Shown here: one piece after another, positions 23,027 to 31,247 of the stretch
Numbering within the stretch: position 1 is the stretch's first letter
Layout: every line of letters begins with the position of its first letter
Origin: Andreesenia sp964489735
Lineage (GTDB): Bacteria > Bacillota > Clostridia > Tissierellales > Gottschalkiaceae
Direction: 5' to 3'
Length of the DNA: 43,443 bases
Assembly (NCBI GenBank): GCA_964489735.1
Contig: CAZBAL010000017.1
Span: 1 to 43,443, forward strand
The notes under the pieces: generated by a model
Told to the model about the DNA's origin: nothing
Database searches by the model: none
The model's input: only the letters and a program-made list of their open reading frames with translations
Program-made: the position numbers and the translations under genes

Positions 23027-23069
23027 AAAAACATCAAACAGAGAATTCTTCTTTGTTTGATGTTTTTTT
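23027..23069 (+). terminator. Terminator after the YflT gene
   Basis: AAAAACATCAAACA (23027-23040) pairs perfectly with TGTTTGATGTTTTT (23054-23067), 14 bp, and runs into further T. The loop contains a small internal AGAA/TTCT pairing. A-rich sequence before it could let it work partly on the other strand too. Confidence 0.9.
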
Positions 23070-23198
23070 GTTGTCAAACTATCCCATCGAAAATGATCAA
23101 CAGAAAACCACCATATAGATACAGATGATAGATTTATGCACGGGATTAATAAAAAAACATATATTTATAAAAAAGTAAGGAGAAATTAAATATATGAC
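23070..23198 (+). other. Intergenic stretch with no feature seen
   Basis: This is part of the 661-base gap between the YflT gene and rpsJ. The gap holds a terminator (23027-23069), two promoters (23199-23327) and a folded leader (23328-23551). In this segment I see only AT-rich sequence and a stray ribosome-binding-like AAGGAG followed by a three-codon frame. Confidence 0.55.
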
Positions 23199-23228
23199 TT
23201 GAAAAGATAGGTAATAAAGTTGTATAAT
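23199..23228 (+). promoter_or_regulatory. Upstream promoter of the S10 operon
   Basis: TTGAAA (23199-23204) and TATAAT (23223-23228) are 18 bases apart. This would make a leader of about 315 bases for rpsJ. Confidence 0.6.
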
Positions 23229-23298
23229 TAGAAAGTTAGCAAAAAATCCTAGAAAAAATATTTTTTATAAAAAAAACTAAAAAACTTTGACATTTTAC

Positions 23299-23327
23299 TT
23301 GTATTCTATATGGATACCTTGTATAAT
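23299..23327 (+). promoter_or_regulatory. Main promoter of the S10 operon
   Basis: TATAAT (23322-23327) has TTGTAT (23299-23304) 17 bases upstream. A better TTGACA (23287-23292) sits at 29 bases, too far for this -10. AT-rich sequence with A and T runs upstream (23240-23285) could act as an UP element. Confidence 0.65.
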
Positions 23328-23551
23328 ATTAAGGTATGTGGTTGACATGCGATGAGACAAAAGGTGGCCTATCACTGTAAAATACTAGTTTAGACGCAGA
23401 ACAAAAGGTGTTTAGGGAAATTTTTGTTGAGAATGTCCAAACTGGATTTGGGCGACAACGACTGCATATCGTTTACAACACACTAGGGTGAGTGTAACGG
23501 CAGTCCTTATTGCATAATGTTAAACATGCGATTAAAGGAGGGAATTTTTAA
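23328..23551 (+). promoter_or_regulatory. Structured 5' leader of the S10 operon
   Basis: About 215 transcribed bases without a gene. By hand, TTGTTG (23424-23429) pairs with CAACGA (23456-23461), enclosing GTCCAAA/TTTGGGC (23435-23441 with 23447-23453). Next, GACTGC (23460-23465) pairs with GCAGTC (23500-23505), enclosing CGTTTACA/TGTAACG (23470-23477 with 23493-23499). The direct repeats ACAAAAGGTG (23357-23366, 23401-23410) and ACATGCGAT (23345-23353, 23524-23532) flank this. In other bacteria the S10 leader is controlled by L4; whether that holds here is unknown. I do not recognise a named motif. Confidence 0.6.
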
Positions 23552-23863
23552 ATGGCAAAGAACAAAAAAATAAGAATAAGATTAAAAGCTTATGATCACG
23601 AGCTATTAGATTCATCAGCTCAAAGAATCGTTGAGACAGCAAAGAGAACGGGTGCTGAGATTTCAGGTCCGATACCGCTACCAACTGAAAAGGAAATAGT
23701 TACTATAATAAGAGCGGTTCACAAATACAAAGATTCAAGAGAGCAGTTTGAGCAAAGAACTCACAAGAGATTAATCGATATTCTTGAGCCATCATCTAAA
23801 ACAGTTGACTCGTTAATGAAACTTAACTTACCAGCTGGTGTAGATATTGAAATCAAATTATAA
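23552..23863 (+). CDS. rpsJ: 30S ribosomal protein S10
   Basis: S10 is part of the 30S head and, as NusE, of the NusB-NusE antitermination complex. The 103 residues are full length: IRIRLKAYDHELLDSSAQRIVETAKRTG cut by the usual GPIPLPT turn and KRLIDILEPSSKTVDSLMKLNLPAGVDIEI. ATG 23552 follows AAAGGAGGG. It opens the S10 operon after the long structured leader. Confidence 0.98.
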   Translation: MAKNKKIRIRLKAYDHELLDSSAQRIVETAKRTGAEISGPIPLPTEKEIVTIIRAVHKYKDSREQFEQRTHKRLIDILEPSSKTVDSLMKLNLPAGVDIEIKL

Positions 23864-23947
23864 TTTAAAAGTAGTAAGTAGAGACACACTCTGCTTAGGA
23901 TGATTACATTAAGTTGTAATCCGCTGTAAGAAATCAGGAGGTGTAAA

Positions 23948-24580
23948 ATGATGAAAAGCATCATAGGAAAGAAAATCGGTATGACTCAGATATTCACTGA
24001 AGATGGAGTAGTTATACCAGTAACAGTATTAGAGGCAGGACCAGTAAGCGTTATTCAAAAGAAAACTGAAGAAACTGATGGATACTCTGCAATACAAGTA
24101 GGTTATGAAGAATTAGCAGAAAGAAAAGCTAATAAACCTGCAAAGGGACACTTTGAAAAAGCAGGAGTAGGCCTTAAAAAACATATAAAAGAATTTAGAG
24201 TAGAAGATGCAGAAGCTTTTGAAATAGGACAAGAAATAAAAGCTGACGTATTTGCTGAGGGAGACAGAGTTGACGTTCAAGGAGTTTCTAAAGGTAAAGG
24301 ATTCCAAGGGTCAATCAAGAGACACAACCAAAGCAGAGGGCCAATGGCTCACGGTTCTAAATACCATAGAGGAGTTGGAGCGCTATCAGCTGCTGCATAT
24401 CCTGGAAGAGTAATGAAGGGAAGAAAACTTCCTGGACACATGGGTAACGAAAAAGTTACTGTTCAAAACCTAGAAGTGGTTAGAGTAGATGTAGACAAGA
24501 ACTTCATCCTAGTAAAAGGTGCAGTACCTGGACCAAAAGGTGGAGTAATAACTATAAAAGAGAGCGTTATATCTAAATAA
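23948..24580 (+). CDS. rplC: 50S ribosomal protein L3
   Basis: L3 starts 50S assembly and reaches toward the peptidyl transferase centre. It is about 210 residues, with IGKKIGMTQIF at the start, the central loop RGPMAHGSKYHR, and AYPGRVMKGRKLPGHMGNE. Two start codons in a row (ATG 23948 and ATG 23951) both suit AGGAGGTG at 23936-23943. I keep the first; the second would be equally plausible and removes one Met. It lies 84 bases after rpsJ. Confidence 0.97.
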   Translation: MMKSIIGKKIGMTQIFTEDGVVIPVTVLEAGPVSVIQKKTEETDGYSAIQVGYEELAERKANKPAKGHFEKAGVGLKKHIKEFRVEDAEAFEIGQEIKADVFAEGDRVDVQGVSKGKGFQGSIKRHNQSRGPMAHGSKYHRGVGALSAAAYPGRVMKGRKLPGHMGNEKVTVQNLEVVRVDVDKNFILVKGAVPGPKGGVITIKESVISK

Positions 24581-24607
24581 TAGATTTACAAGAAAGGAGG
24601 AAATCAG

Positions 24608-25231
24608 ATGCCTAAAGTATCACTATTAAATGTATCGGGAGAACAAGTAGGAGAAATAGAATTAAGCGATGCTGTTTTCGGAATTGAAGTAAACGAACAC
24701 GTACTTTATGAAGCAGTAAAAAACCAACTTGCTAATAAGAGACAAGGAACACAATCTGCTAAAACTAGAGCAGAAGTAAGAGGTGGAGGAAGAAAACCTT
24801 GGAGACAAAAAGGAACAGGTAGAGCTCGTCAAGGAAGTATCAGATCACCTCAATGGGTAGGAGGAGGAATAGTTTTCGCTCCAAAGCCAAGAGACTATTC
24901 ATACAGATTACCTAAAAAAGTAAGAAGATTAGCTATGAAATCAGCACTAAGCTCAAAAGCAGCTGAAAATGAAATAATAGTACTTGAGTCTTTAAGCCTA
25001 GACGCACCAAAGACAAAAGACATGATAAATATATTAAGCAACATCAAAGCAGCTAAGAAAGCATTAGTTGTAACAAGCGAAAGCGACAAAAACGTAATTA
25101 AGTCATCAAACAACATACCAGGAGTTGAAACAGCAACAGTTAACACTCTTAATGTATATGACTTACTGAATTATGACTCATTAGTTATAACTCAAGACGC
25201 TGTTAAAAAAGTGGAGGAGGTGTATGCATAA
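24608..25231 (+). CDS. rplD: 50S ribosomal protein L4
   Basis: L4 lines the exit tunnel and represses the S10 operon in E. coli. At 207 residues it shows the tunnel-loop region (VRGGGRKPWRQKGTGRARQGS then RSPQWVGGG) and PKKVRRLAMKSALS. The macrolide-related KPWRQKGTGRAR loop looks unmodified. ATG 24608 follows AAAGGAGG. Its stop TAA shares its last base with the start of rplW, indicating coupled translation. Confidence 0.98.
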   Translation: MPKVSLLNVSGEQVGEIELSDAVFGIEVNEHVLYEAVKNQLANKRQGTQSAKTRAEVRGGGRKPWRQKGTGRARQGSIRSPQWVGGGIVFAPKPRDYSYRLPKKVRRLAMKSALSSKAAENEIIVLESLSLDAPKTKDMINILSNIKAAKKALVVTSESDKNVIKSSNNIPGVETATVNTLNVYDLLNYDSLVITQDAVKKVEEVYA

Positions 25232-25521
25232 TGCGTAGTCCACATGATGTAATCAGAAGACCGTTAATAACAGAAAAAAGTATGAGTGACATTGCGGAAG
25301 GCAAATACACTTTCGTTGTAGATAAAAAAGCAAACAAGACTGAAATAAAAAATGCTTTAGAAAAAATATTCGACGTTAAAGTAGCAAAAGTTAACACAAT
25401 GAATATGACTGGAAAGCAAAAGAGAATGGGAGCAAATGTTGGAAAAAGAGCAGATTGGAAAAAAGCAATCGTAACATTAGCACCAGATAGCAAAGGAATC
25501 GAATTTTTCGAAGGAATGTAA
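25231..25521 (+). CDS. rplW: 50S ribosomal protein L23
   Basis: L23 sits at the tunnel exit and docks trigger factor and the signal recognition particle. The 96 residues include DVIRRPLITEKSM, the beta region KYTFVVDKKANKTEIKNALE, and GKQKRMGANVGKRADWKKAIV. ATG 25231 overlaps the rplD stop by one base, with GGAGGTG inside the end of rplD. Confidence 0.97.
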   Translation: MRSPHDVIRRPLITEKSMSDIAEGKYTFVVDKKANKTEIKNALEKIFDVKVAKVNTMNMTGKQKRMGANVGKRADWKKAIVTLAPDSKGIEFFEGM

Positions 25522-25548
25522 TATGTACAGATAGAAGGAGGAACTAGA

Positions 25549-26382
25549 ATGGCTATTAAGAAGTTTAGACCAACTTCTCCAGCACTAAGACAAATGACTG
25601 TTTCGACTTTCAGCGAAATAACTAAAGCTGAACCAGAAAAGTCACTAACAGTTAGTCTTCCAAGAAAAGCTGGTAGAAATGCTCATGGTAAAATAACAGT
25701 TCGCCATAGAGGTGGTGGAGCTAAGAGAAAATACAGAATAATCGACTTTAAACGTAATAAAGACGGTATACCAGGAAAAGTAGCTTCAATAGAATATGAT
25801 CCAAATAGAACTGCAAATATAGCACTTATCAACTACGTTGATGGTGAAAAAAGATATATACTAGCTCCAGAAGGACTTAAAGTTGGAGATATGATAGAGT
25901 CAGGAGTAAATGCTGACATCAAAGTGGGAAATGCACTTCCACTTAAAAACATACCAATTGGTACATTAGTGCACAATATAGAGATGAAAGCTGGCAAAGG
26001 TGGTCAGTTAGTAAGATCTGCAGGAAACTCAGCACAGCTAATGGCTAAAGAAGGTAACTATGCTCAACTTAGATTACCATCAGGTGAGTTCAGACTGATA
26101 AGAATTGAATGTAAAGCAACAATAGGTGAAGTAGGAAACGGTGAGCACGAACTTATAACTATTGGTAAAGCTGGTAGAAAGAGACACTTAGGCTTCAGAC
26201 CAACAGTTAGAGGTAGCGTAATGAACCCTAACGATCACCCACACGGTGGAGGGGAAGGTAGAACTGGAATTGGTATGCCTAGTCCATTATCACCATGGGG
26301 TAAACCGACTCTTGGATATAAAACAAGAAAGAAAAACAAAAAATCAAGTGAATATATCGTTAGAAGCAGAAAGAAAAAATAG
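25549..26382 (+). CDS. rplB: 50S ribosomal protein L2
   Basis: L2 supports subunit joining and the peptidyl transferase centre. It is 277 residues, full length. RNA-binding blocks HRGGGAKRKYRIIDFKR and the C-terminal NPNDHPHGGGEGR, with the conserved His near the catalytic centre, are present, ending in a basic KKKNKKSSEYIVRSRKKK-type tail. ATG 25549 follows GAAGGAGGAA. It is in the standard place between rplW and rpsS. Confidence 0.98.
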   Translation: MAIKKFRPTSPALRQMTVSTFSEITKAEPEKSLTVSLPRKAGRNAHGKITVRHRGGGAKRKYRIIDFKRNKDGIPGKVASIEYDPNRTANIALINYVDGEKRYILAPEGLKVGDMIESGVNADIKVGNALPLKNIPIGTLVHNIEMKAGKGGQLVRSAGNSAQLMAKEGNYAQLRLPSGEFRLIRIECKATIGEVGNGEHELITIGKAGRKRHLGFRPTVRGSVMNPNDHPHGGGEGRTGIGMPSPLSPWGKPTLGYKTRKKNKKSSEYIVRSRKKK

Positions 26383-26423
26383 TTATAAAATGATAGCTTA
26401 GATTTCTGGAAGGAGGAAAACTG

Positions 26424-26708
26424 ATGGGTAGATCTTTAAAGAAAGGACCTTTTTGTGATGATCATCTTATGAAAAAGGTTGAAGAGTTAAACGAAACTAA
26501 CGACAAGAAAGTTATAAAAACTTGGTCGCGTCGTTCAACAATATTCCCACAAATGATAGGACACACAATAGCAGTTCATGACGGAAGAAAACATGTACCT
26601 GTATATGTTACAGAGGACATGGTTGGACATAAATTAGGAGAGTTCGTACCTACGAGAACATTTAAAGGACACGCAGGACAAACAGAAAGAACAACATCGT
26701 TAAAATAG
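26424..26708 (+). CDS. rpsS: 30S ribosomal protein S19
   Basis: S19 is in the 30S head beside S13. It has 94 residues: GRSLKKGPFCDDHLMKKVE, the core TWSRRSTIFPQMIGHTIAVH and KLGEFVPTRTFKGH. ATG 26424 follows GGAAGGAGGA. It lies between rplB and rplV as expected. Confidence 0.98.
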   Translation: MGRSLKKGPFCDDHLMKKVEELNETNDKKVIKTWSRRSTIFPQMIGHTIAVHDGRKHVPVYVTEDMVGHKLGEFVPTRTFKGHAGQTERTTSLK

Positions 26709-26729
26709 AGATAAAAGGAGGTAACTCTA

Positions 26730-27062
26730 ATGGAAGCAAAGGCTATTGCTAAATATGTGCGTATAGCACCTAGAAAAGTTAACCTAGTAGCGGCTGAGAT
26801 CAGAGGCAAACAAGTTGATGAAGCGCTAGCAATATTAAAATTCACTCCTAAAAGAGGTGCTGAAGTATTAGAGAAAGTTCTTAAATCTGCAATTGCAAAT
26901 GCTGAGAACAACAACAACTTAGATAGAGAGAATTTATATATATCAGAAGTATATGCTAACCAAGGGCCAACACTAAAAAGATGGAGACCTAGATCACAAG
27001 GTAGAGCATATCCTATACTAAAGAGAACATCACACGTAGGTGTTACAGTAGTAGAAAAATAA
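26730..27062 (+). CDS. rplV: 50S ribosomal protein L22
   Basis: L22 lines the exit tunnel with L4. The 110 residues include AIAKYVRIAPRKVNLVAAEI, KSAIANAENN, and the beta-hairpin region GPTLKRWRPRSQGRAYPI. That hairpin shows no insertion or deletion of the kind linked to macrolide resistance. ATG 26730 follows AAAGGAGGT. rpsC begins 19 bases after its stop. Confidence 0.98.
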   Translation: MEAKAIAKYVRIAPRKVNLVAAEIRGKQVDEALAILKFTPKRGAEVLEKVLKSAIANAENNNNLDRENLYISEVYANQGPTLKRWRPRSQGRAYPILKRTSHVGVTVVEK

Positions 27063-27081
27063 TAAAGAGGAGGGATTACTA

Positions 27082-27756
27082 GTGGGTCAAAAAGTAAATC
27101 CACACGGTCTTAGAGTTGGAGTTATAAAAGACTGGGACTCTAGATGGTTTGCAGATAAAAAAGATTTTGCTGATTATCTAGTTGAAGACAATAAGATACG
27201 TAATTATGTTAAAAAGAAATTATTTATAGCTGGAATATCTAAAATAGAGATAGAAAGAGCATCTAATAGAGTTAAATTAACTGTAAATACTTCGAAGCCT
27301 GGAATGGTAATAGGTAAAGGTGGTTCAGGAGTTGAGGAGTTAAGAAAAGAACTTGAAAAGATGATCGACAAAAGAGTTACAATAAATGTTGAAGAAGTAA
27401 AAAGACCTGATGCAGATGCACAATTAGTTGCTGAAAACATTGCAGCTCAACTTGAAAGAAGGGTTTCATTCAGAAGAGCGATGAAGCAATCGATCCAAAG
27501 AAGTATGAAAACTGGAATCAAAGGTATCAAAACTGCAGTATCAGGAAGAGTTGGTGGAGCGGATATGGCTAGAACAGAAGGTTATAGCGAAGGAACTATT
27601 CCACTACAAACAATCAGAGCGGATATCGATTATGGATTTGCAGAAGCTGATACAACATACGGAAAAATCGGAGTTAAAGTTTGGATATACAAAGGTGAAG
27701 TTTTACCGACAGCTAAAAACACTGAAAAAGCTGAAAAAGAAACTAGAAACAAGTAA
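27082..27756 (+). CDS. rpsC: 30S ribosomal protein S3
   Basis: S3 guards the mRNA entry channel. It has 224 residues with a GTG start after AGAGGAGGG. The N-terminal GQKVNPHGLRVGVIKDWDSRW, the KH-domain loop GMVIGKGGSG and the C-terminal GRVGGADMARTEGYSEGTIP are present. A short Lys/Glu tail ends the protein. It is followed by rplP. Confidence 0.98.
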   Translation: MGQKVNPHGLRVGVIKDWDSRWFADKKDFADYLVEDNKIRNYVKKKLFIAGISKIEIERASNRVKLTVNTSKPGMVIGKGGSGVEELRKELEKMIDKRVTINVEEVKRPDADAQLVAENIAAQLERRVSFRRAMKQSIQRSMKTGIKGIKTAVSGRVGGADMARTEGYSEGTIPLQTIRADIDYGFAEADTTYGKIGVKVWIYKGEVLPTAKNTEKAEKETRNK

Positions 27757-27787
27757 CTAAGCAGATAAGAAGGGAGGAAATATATCA

Positions 27788-28231
27788 ATGTTGATGCCTA
27801 AAAGAGTTAAACGTCGTAGAGTTCACAGAGGTAGAATGACTGGGAAAGCTACACGTGGTAACACAATAACTTACGGAGATTTCGCACTTCAAGCATTAGA
27901 GCCATCATGGATAACTTCTAATCAAATAGAGGCTGCCAGAAGAGCGATGACTAGATATACTAAAAGAGGGGGAAAAATCTGGATTAAAATATTCCCTGAT
28001 AAACCAGTAACACAAAAACCAGCTGAGACTCGTATGGGTTCTGGTAAAGGTTCACCAGAATATTGGGTAGCAGTTGTTAAGCCAGGAAGAGTTTTATTTG
28101 AAATGACTGGAGTTTCAGAAGAACAAGCTAGAGAAGCAATGAGACTTGCAGCTCACAAACTTCCTATTAAAACAAAATTCATAACACGTGACAGCTCACG
28201 TGACAGCGGTGAAAAGGGTGGTGAAAGCTAA
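27788..28231 (+). CDS. rplP: 50S ribosomal protein L16
   Basis: L16 is near the A-site tRNA elbow. It is 147 residues. MLMPKRVKRRRVHRGRM matches the MLxPKRVK start of the family, which favours ATG 27788 (GGGAGG 10 bases upstream) over ATG 27794. The conserved GSGKGSPEYWVAVVKPGRVLFE follows in the C-terminal half. Its stop overlaps the rpmC start by one base. Confidence 0.97.
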   Translation: MLMPKRVKRRRVHRGRMTGKATRGNTITYGDFALQALEPSWITSNQIEAARRAMTRYTKRGGKIWIKIFPDKPVTQKPAETRMGSGKGSPEYWVAVVKPGRVLFEMTGVSEEQAREAMRLAAHKLPIKTKFITRDSSRDSGEKGGES

Positions 28232-28434
28232 TGAAAGCTAAAGAAGTACGCCAAATGAGTTCGCAAGAACTGGCAGACAAGTTAGCAGAATTAAAAGCAG
28301 AACTATTCAATTTAAGATTTCAATTAGCTACAGGACAGTTAGATAACCCTATAAGAATCAGAACTGTAAGAAAAGACATAGCTCGTGTTAACACGATAAT
28401 AAGAGAAAGAGAAATCGAAGGAATAGACGCTTAA
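28231..28434 (+). CDS. rpmC: 50S ribosomal protein L29
   Basis: L29 is a two-helix protein at the tunnel exit next to L23. The 67 residues include LKAELFNLRFQLATGQLDNP and IRTVRKDIARVNTIIRERE. ATG 28231 overlaps the rplP stop, with GGGTGGTGA within rplP as ribosome-binding site, so translation is coupled. Confidence 0.97.
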   Translation: MKAKEVRQMSSQELADKLAELKAELFNLRFQLATGQLDNPIRIRTVRKDIARVNTIIREREIEGIDA

Positions 28435-28462
28435 GACTTGACTGAAGGGAGGATAACTCTAA

Positions 28463-28717
28463 ATGGAAAGAAACAATAGAAAAACTAGAGTAGGACGTGT
28501 AGTTAGCGACAAAATGGATAAAACTATAACTGTTTCAGTTGAGACATTCGTTTCTCATCCGCTTTACAAAAAATCAGTAAAGAGAACTACAAAGTTCAAA
28601 GCACACGATGAAAATAACGAATGCGGAATTGGTGATACAGTTAAAATAATGGAAACAAGACCACTAAGCAAAGACAAAAGATGGAGATTAGTGGATATAA
28701 TAGAAAAAGCAAAATAA
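28463..28717 (+). CDS. rpsQ: 30S ribosomal protein S17
   Basis: S17 is an OB-fold assembly protein of the 30S body. At 84 residues it shows RKTRVGRVVSDKMDKTITV, HPLYKKSVKRTTKFKAHDE and METRPLSKDKRWRLV. ATG 28463 follows GGGAGGA. It sits between rpmC and rplN, as usual. Confidence 0.98.
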   Translation: MERNNRKTRVGRVVSDKMDKTITVSVETFVSHPLYKKSVKRTTKFKAHDENNECGIGDTVKIMETRPLSKDKRWRLVDIIEKAK

Positions 28718-28746
28718 TCCTTGGAAGCGAGAGGAGGTCAATTAAT

Positions 28747-29115
28747 ATGGTACAAAGTGAATCACGTTTAAAGGTTGGCGACAACTCAGGAGCGAGAGAG
28801 ATATATGTAATTAAAGTATTAGGTGGATCAAATAGAAAATATGCAAATATCGGAGATATAGTTGTTGCTTCGGTAAAATCTGCAACACCAGGCGGCGTTG
28901 TTAAGAAAGGTGACATCGTTAAAGCTGTTGTAGTTAGAAGTAAAAAAGGTTTAAGAAGAAATGACGGAAGTTATATAAAATTTGATGAAAATGCGGCTGT
29001 TATAATAAAAGAAGACAGATCTCCAGTTGGAACTCGTATATTCGGGCCAATAACAAGAGAACTGAGAGATGGAAACTTCATGAAAATTATATCGCTAGCA
29101 CCTGAAGTATTATAA
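28747..29115 (+). CDS. rplN: 50S ribosomal protein L14
   Basis: L14 forms bridge B8 and is the docking point of RsfS. The start ATG 28747 (MVQSESRLKVGDNSGARE) follows AGGAGG and gives the family length of 122. The open frame continues upstream into rpsQ, but without similarity. Later blocks are VVRSKKGLRRNDGSYIKFDE and GTRIFGPITRELRD. Confidence 0.98.
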   Translation: MVQSESRLKVGDNSGAREIYVIKVLGGSNRKYANIGDIVVASVKSATPGGVVKKGDIVKAVVVRSKKGLRRNDGSYIKFDENAAVIIKEDRSPVGTRIFGPITRELRDGNFMKIISLAPEVL

Positions 29116-29131
29116 GAGGAGGTGTTACCGA

Positions 29132-29437
29132 ATGCACATTAAAAAAGGTGACAAGGTAGTTGTAATCACAGGAAAAGATAAAGGTAAAACAGGTACAGTT
29201 AAAGAAGTTCTTCCAAAGAAGAACAGAGTAGTAGTTGAAAATGTAAATATGATAGTTAAACACCAAAAACCTACACAAGCTATGCCACAAGGTGGAAGAA
29301 TAGAAAAAGAAGGAAGCATAGATGCATCTAACGTAATGATCTATTCAGATAAAGCTGGTAAAGGTGTTAGAACTGGATATAAGATAGAAGACGGAAAGAA
29401 AATCAGAGTTTGCAAGCAAACTGGAGAAGAAATATAG
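29132..29437 (+). CDS. rplX: 50S ribosomal protein L24
   Basis: L24 is an assembly initiator with a KOW motif. The 101 residues begin HIKKGDKVVVITGKDKGKTG, the KOW segment, and continue VENVNMIVKHQKPTQAMPQG. ATG 29132 follows GAGGAGGTG within the 16-base gap after rplN. Confidence 0.98.
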   Translation: MHIKKGDKVVVITGKDKGKTGTVKEVLPKKNRVVVENVNMIVKHQKPTQAMPQGGRIEKEGSIDASNVMIYSDKAGKGVRTGYKIEDGKKIRVCKQTGEEI

Positions 29438-29467
29438 ATATATTGAATTTGGAAGGAGGCTATCTTG

Positions 29468-30010
29468 ATGGCAGCACGTCTAACAGTGAAATATAAAGAA
29501 GAAGTTGTCCCAGCACTAATGGAAAAATTCCAATACAAATCAGTTATGGAAGTTCCAAAATTAGAAAAAATAGTTTTAAACATGGGACTTGGAGAAGCAA
29601 GAGAGAATCCAAAGATACTTGAATCTGCGATCGAAGAGTTATCTTTAATAACTGGGCAGAGACCAGTTACAACTAGAGCGAAAAAATCAATAGCGAACTT
29701 TAAGTTACGTGAAGAGATGCCAGTTGGAGCGAAAGTTACATTAAGAGGAGAAAAAATGTACGAGTTTTTCGATAAACTTATGAACATAGCTCTACCAAGG
29801 GTAAGAGACTTCAGAGGTGTATCAAGCACTTCATTCGACGGAAGAGGAAACTATGCGTTAGGAATAAAAGAACAACTGATATTCCCTGAAATAGACTATG
29901 ATAAAGTTGATTCGATAAAAGGTTTAGATATAATTGTTGTTACAACAGCACAAACTGATGAAGAAGCGAAAGAATTCTTAGGTCTTATGGGAATGCCTTT
30001 TAAAAAATAG
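29468..30010 (+). CDS. rplE: 50S ribosomal protein L5
   Basis: L5 binds 5S rRNA and contacts P-site tRNA. It has 180 residues: KIVLNMGLGEARENPK, LITGQRPVTTRAKKSIANFK, the P-site loop region and FDGRGNYALGIKEQLIFPEI. ATG 29468 is preferred over the overlapping TTG 29465; GGAAGGAGG is upstream. The S14 gene follows after 21 bases. Confidence 0.97.
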   Translation: MAARLTVKYKEEVVPALMEKFQYKSVMEVPKLEKIVLNMGLGEARENPKILESAIEELSLITGQRPVTTRAKKSIANFKLREEMPVGAKVTLRGEKMYEFFDKLMNIALPRVRDFRGVSSTSFDGRGNYALGIKEQLIFPEIDYDKVDSIKGLDIIVVTTAQTDEEAKEFLGLMGMPFKK

Positions 30011-30031
30011 ACAAAAGGAGGAAGGATTCTA

Positions 30032-30217
30032 ATGGCTAAAAAGTCAATGAAAGTTAAGCAACAGAGAAAACAGAAATTCAGTACACAAGAATATACAAGA
30101 TGTAGACTTTGCGGAAGACCGCACGGTTATTTAAGAAAATACGGAATATGCCGTATATGCTTTAGAGAACTAGCATATAAAGGTGAAATACCAGGAGTTA
30201 GAAAAGCAAGTTGGTAA
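30032..30217 (+). CDS. rpsZ: 30S ribosomal protein S14, zinc-binding type Z
   Basis: S14 helps build the 30S head. This is the short type of 61 residues with a four-Cys zinc site (CRLCGRPHGYLRKYGICRIC). It ends IPGVRKASW, the fixed C-terminus of the family. ATG 30032 follows AAAGGAGGA. Its presence in the spc operon is the ancestral arrangement. Confidence 0.97.
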   Translation: MAKKSMKVKQQRKQKFSTQEYTRCRLCGRPHGYLRKYGICRICFRELAYKGEIPGVRKASW

Positions 30218-30251
30218 TTAGACATTCGTTTATGGAAGGAGGTACGCTGTA

Positions 30252-30650
30252 ATGGTTATGACAGATCCAATAGCAGATATGTTAACAAGAATTAGAAACA
30301 GCAATAATGCAAAGCATGAAACTGTAGACATACCAGCGTCTAATATGAAAAAATCCTTAGCAAACATTCTTCTTGAAGAAGGTTTTGTTAAAAATGTTGA
30401 AGAGATAGAAAATGGTGCTCAAAACATAATAAGAATAGAGTTAAAGTACGGAGATAATAAACAAAAAACTATAACTGGTCTTAAAAGAATTTCTAAGCCA
30501 GGACTTAGAGTTTATGTAAAAGGTGAAGAAGTACCTAAAGTTCTAGGAGGACTAGGTATAGCAATATTATCAACATCTAAAGGTGTAATGACTGATAAAC
30601 AAGCAAGAAACGAAAACATAGGTGGAGAAGTAGTCTGCTACGTATGGTAA
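30252..30650 (+). CDS. rpsH: 30S ribosomal protein S8
   Basis: S8 is a central 16S rRNA binder and in E. coli represses the spc operon. It has 132 residues: TDPIADMLTRIRNSNNAKHE, GLKRISKPGLRVYVKGEEVP and STSKGVMTDKQARNENIGGE. ATG 30252 lies nine bases after AGGAGG; the in-frame ATG 30258 is less well placed. The N-terminus resembles MTMTDPIADM of clostridial S8. Confidence 0.97.
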   Translation: MVMTDPIADMLTRIRNSNNAKHETVDIPASNMKKSLANILLEEGFVKNVEEIENGAQNIIRIELKYGDNKQKTITGLKRISKPGLRVYVKGEEVPKVLGGLGIAILSTSKGVMTDKQARNENIGGEVVCYVW

Positions 30651-30677
30651 TTGGATTACGAATAGGAGGTGCCAGAA

Positions 30678-31217
30678 GTGTCAAGAATAGGACTTAAACC
30701 TATAACTATTCCGTCAGGAGTAGAAGTTAAAATAGATGATAATAACAATGTTGTTGTAAAAGGACCAAAAGGTCAGCTTGAGCAGCAAATAGATAAAGCA
30801 ATGAAGATTGAAATGAGCGATAACGAAATAAACGTAAGTCGTCCAAGCGATAAGAAAGAGCACAGATCTGTTCATGGATTATCTAGATCTTTAATTGACA
30901 ATATGGTAGTTGGAGTTACAGAAGGTTTTTCTAAAACTCTTGAAATAAATGGTGTTGGATACCGTGCAGCTAAGCAAGGTAACAAACTAGTATTAAACCT
31001 TGGATTTTCACATCCAGTAGAAATGGAAGATCCAGAAGGAATTGAAGTAGAAGTTCCTAATGCTAACCAAATCATAGTAAAAGGAATCAACAAGCAACAA
31101 GTTGGTAACTATGCAGCGGTTATCAGAAAATGGAGAAAGCCTGAGCCTTACAAAGGAAAAGGAATTAAATATATAGATGAAGTAATAAGACGTAAAGAAG
31201 GTAAAACTGGTAAATAG
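30678..31217 (+). CDS. rplF: 50S ribosomal protein L6
   Basis: L6 sits near the sarcin-ricin loop and the stalk base. The start is GTG 30678 (SRIGLKPITIPSGVEVK), giving 179 residues; GTG 30669 overlaps the ribosome-binding site TAGGAGGTG. The signature GVGYRAAKQGNKLVLNLGFS and the C-terminal KGINKQQVGNYAAVIRKWRK are present. Confidence 0.97.
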   Translation: MSRIGLKPITIPSGVEVKIDDNNNVVVKGPKGQLEQQIDKAMKIEMSDNEINVSRPSDKKEHRSVHGLSRSLIDNMVVGVTEGFSKTLEINGVGYRAAKQGNKLVLNLGFSHPVEMEDPEGIEVEVPNANQIIVKGINKQQVGNYAAVIRKWRKPEPYKGKGIKYIDEVIRRKEGKTGK

Positions 31218-31247
31218 GCCTAAAGTTTGAGGAAGGAGTGAAAATCA

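Noticed and set aside
22883..23077. Minus-strand open frame after the YflT gene
   Set aside because: It spans the terminator hairpin and has AT-driven composition.
23342..23347. TTGACA after the S10 promoter as a third promoter
   Set aside because: The nearest -10-like TAAAAT is about 30 bases away; it lies inside the leader.
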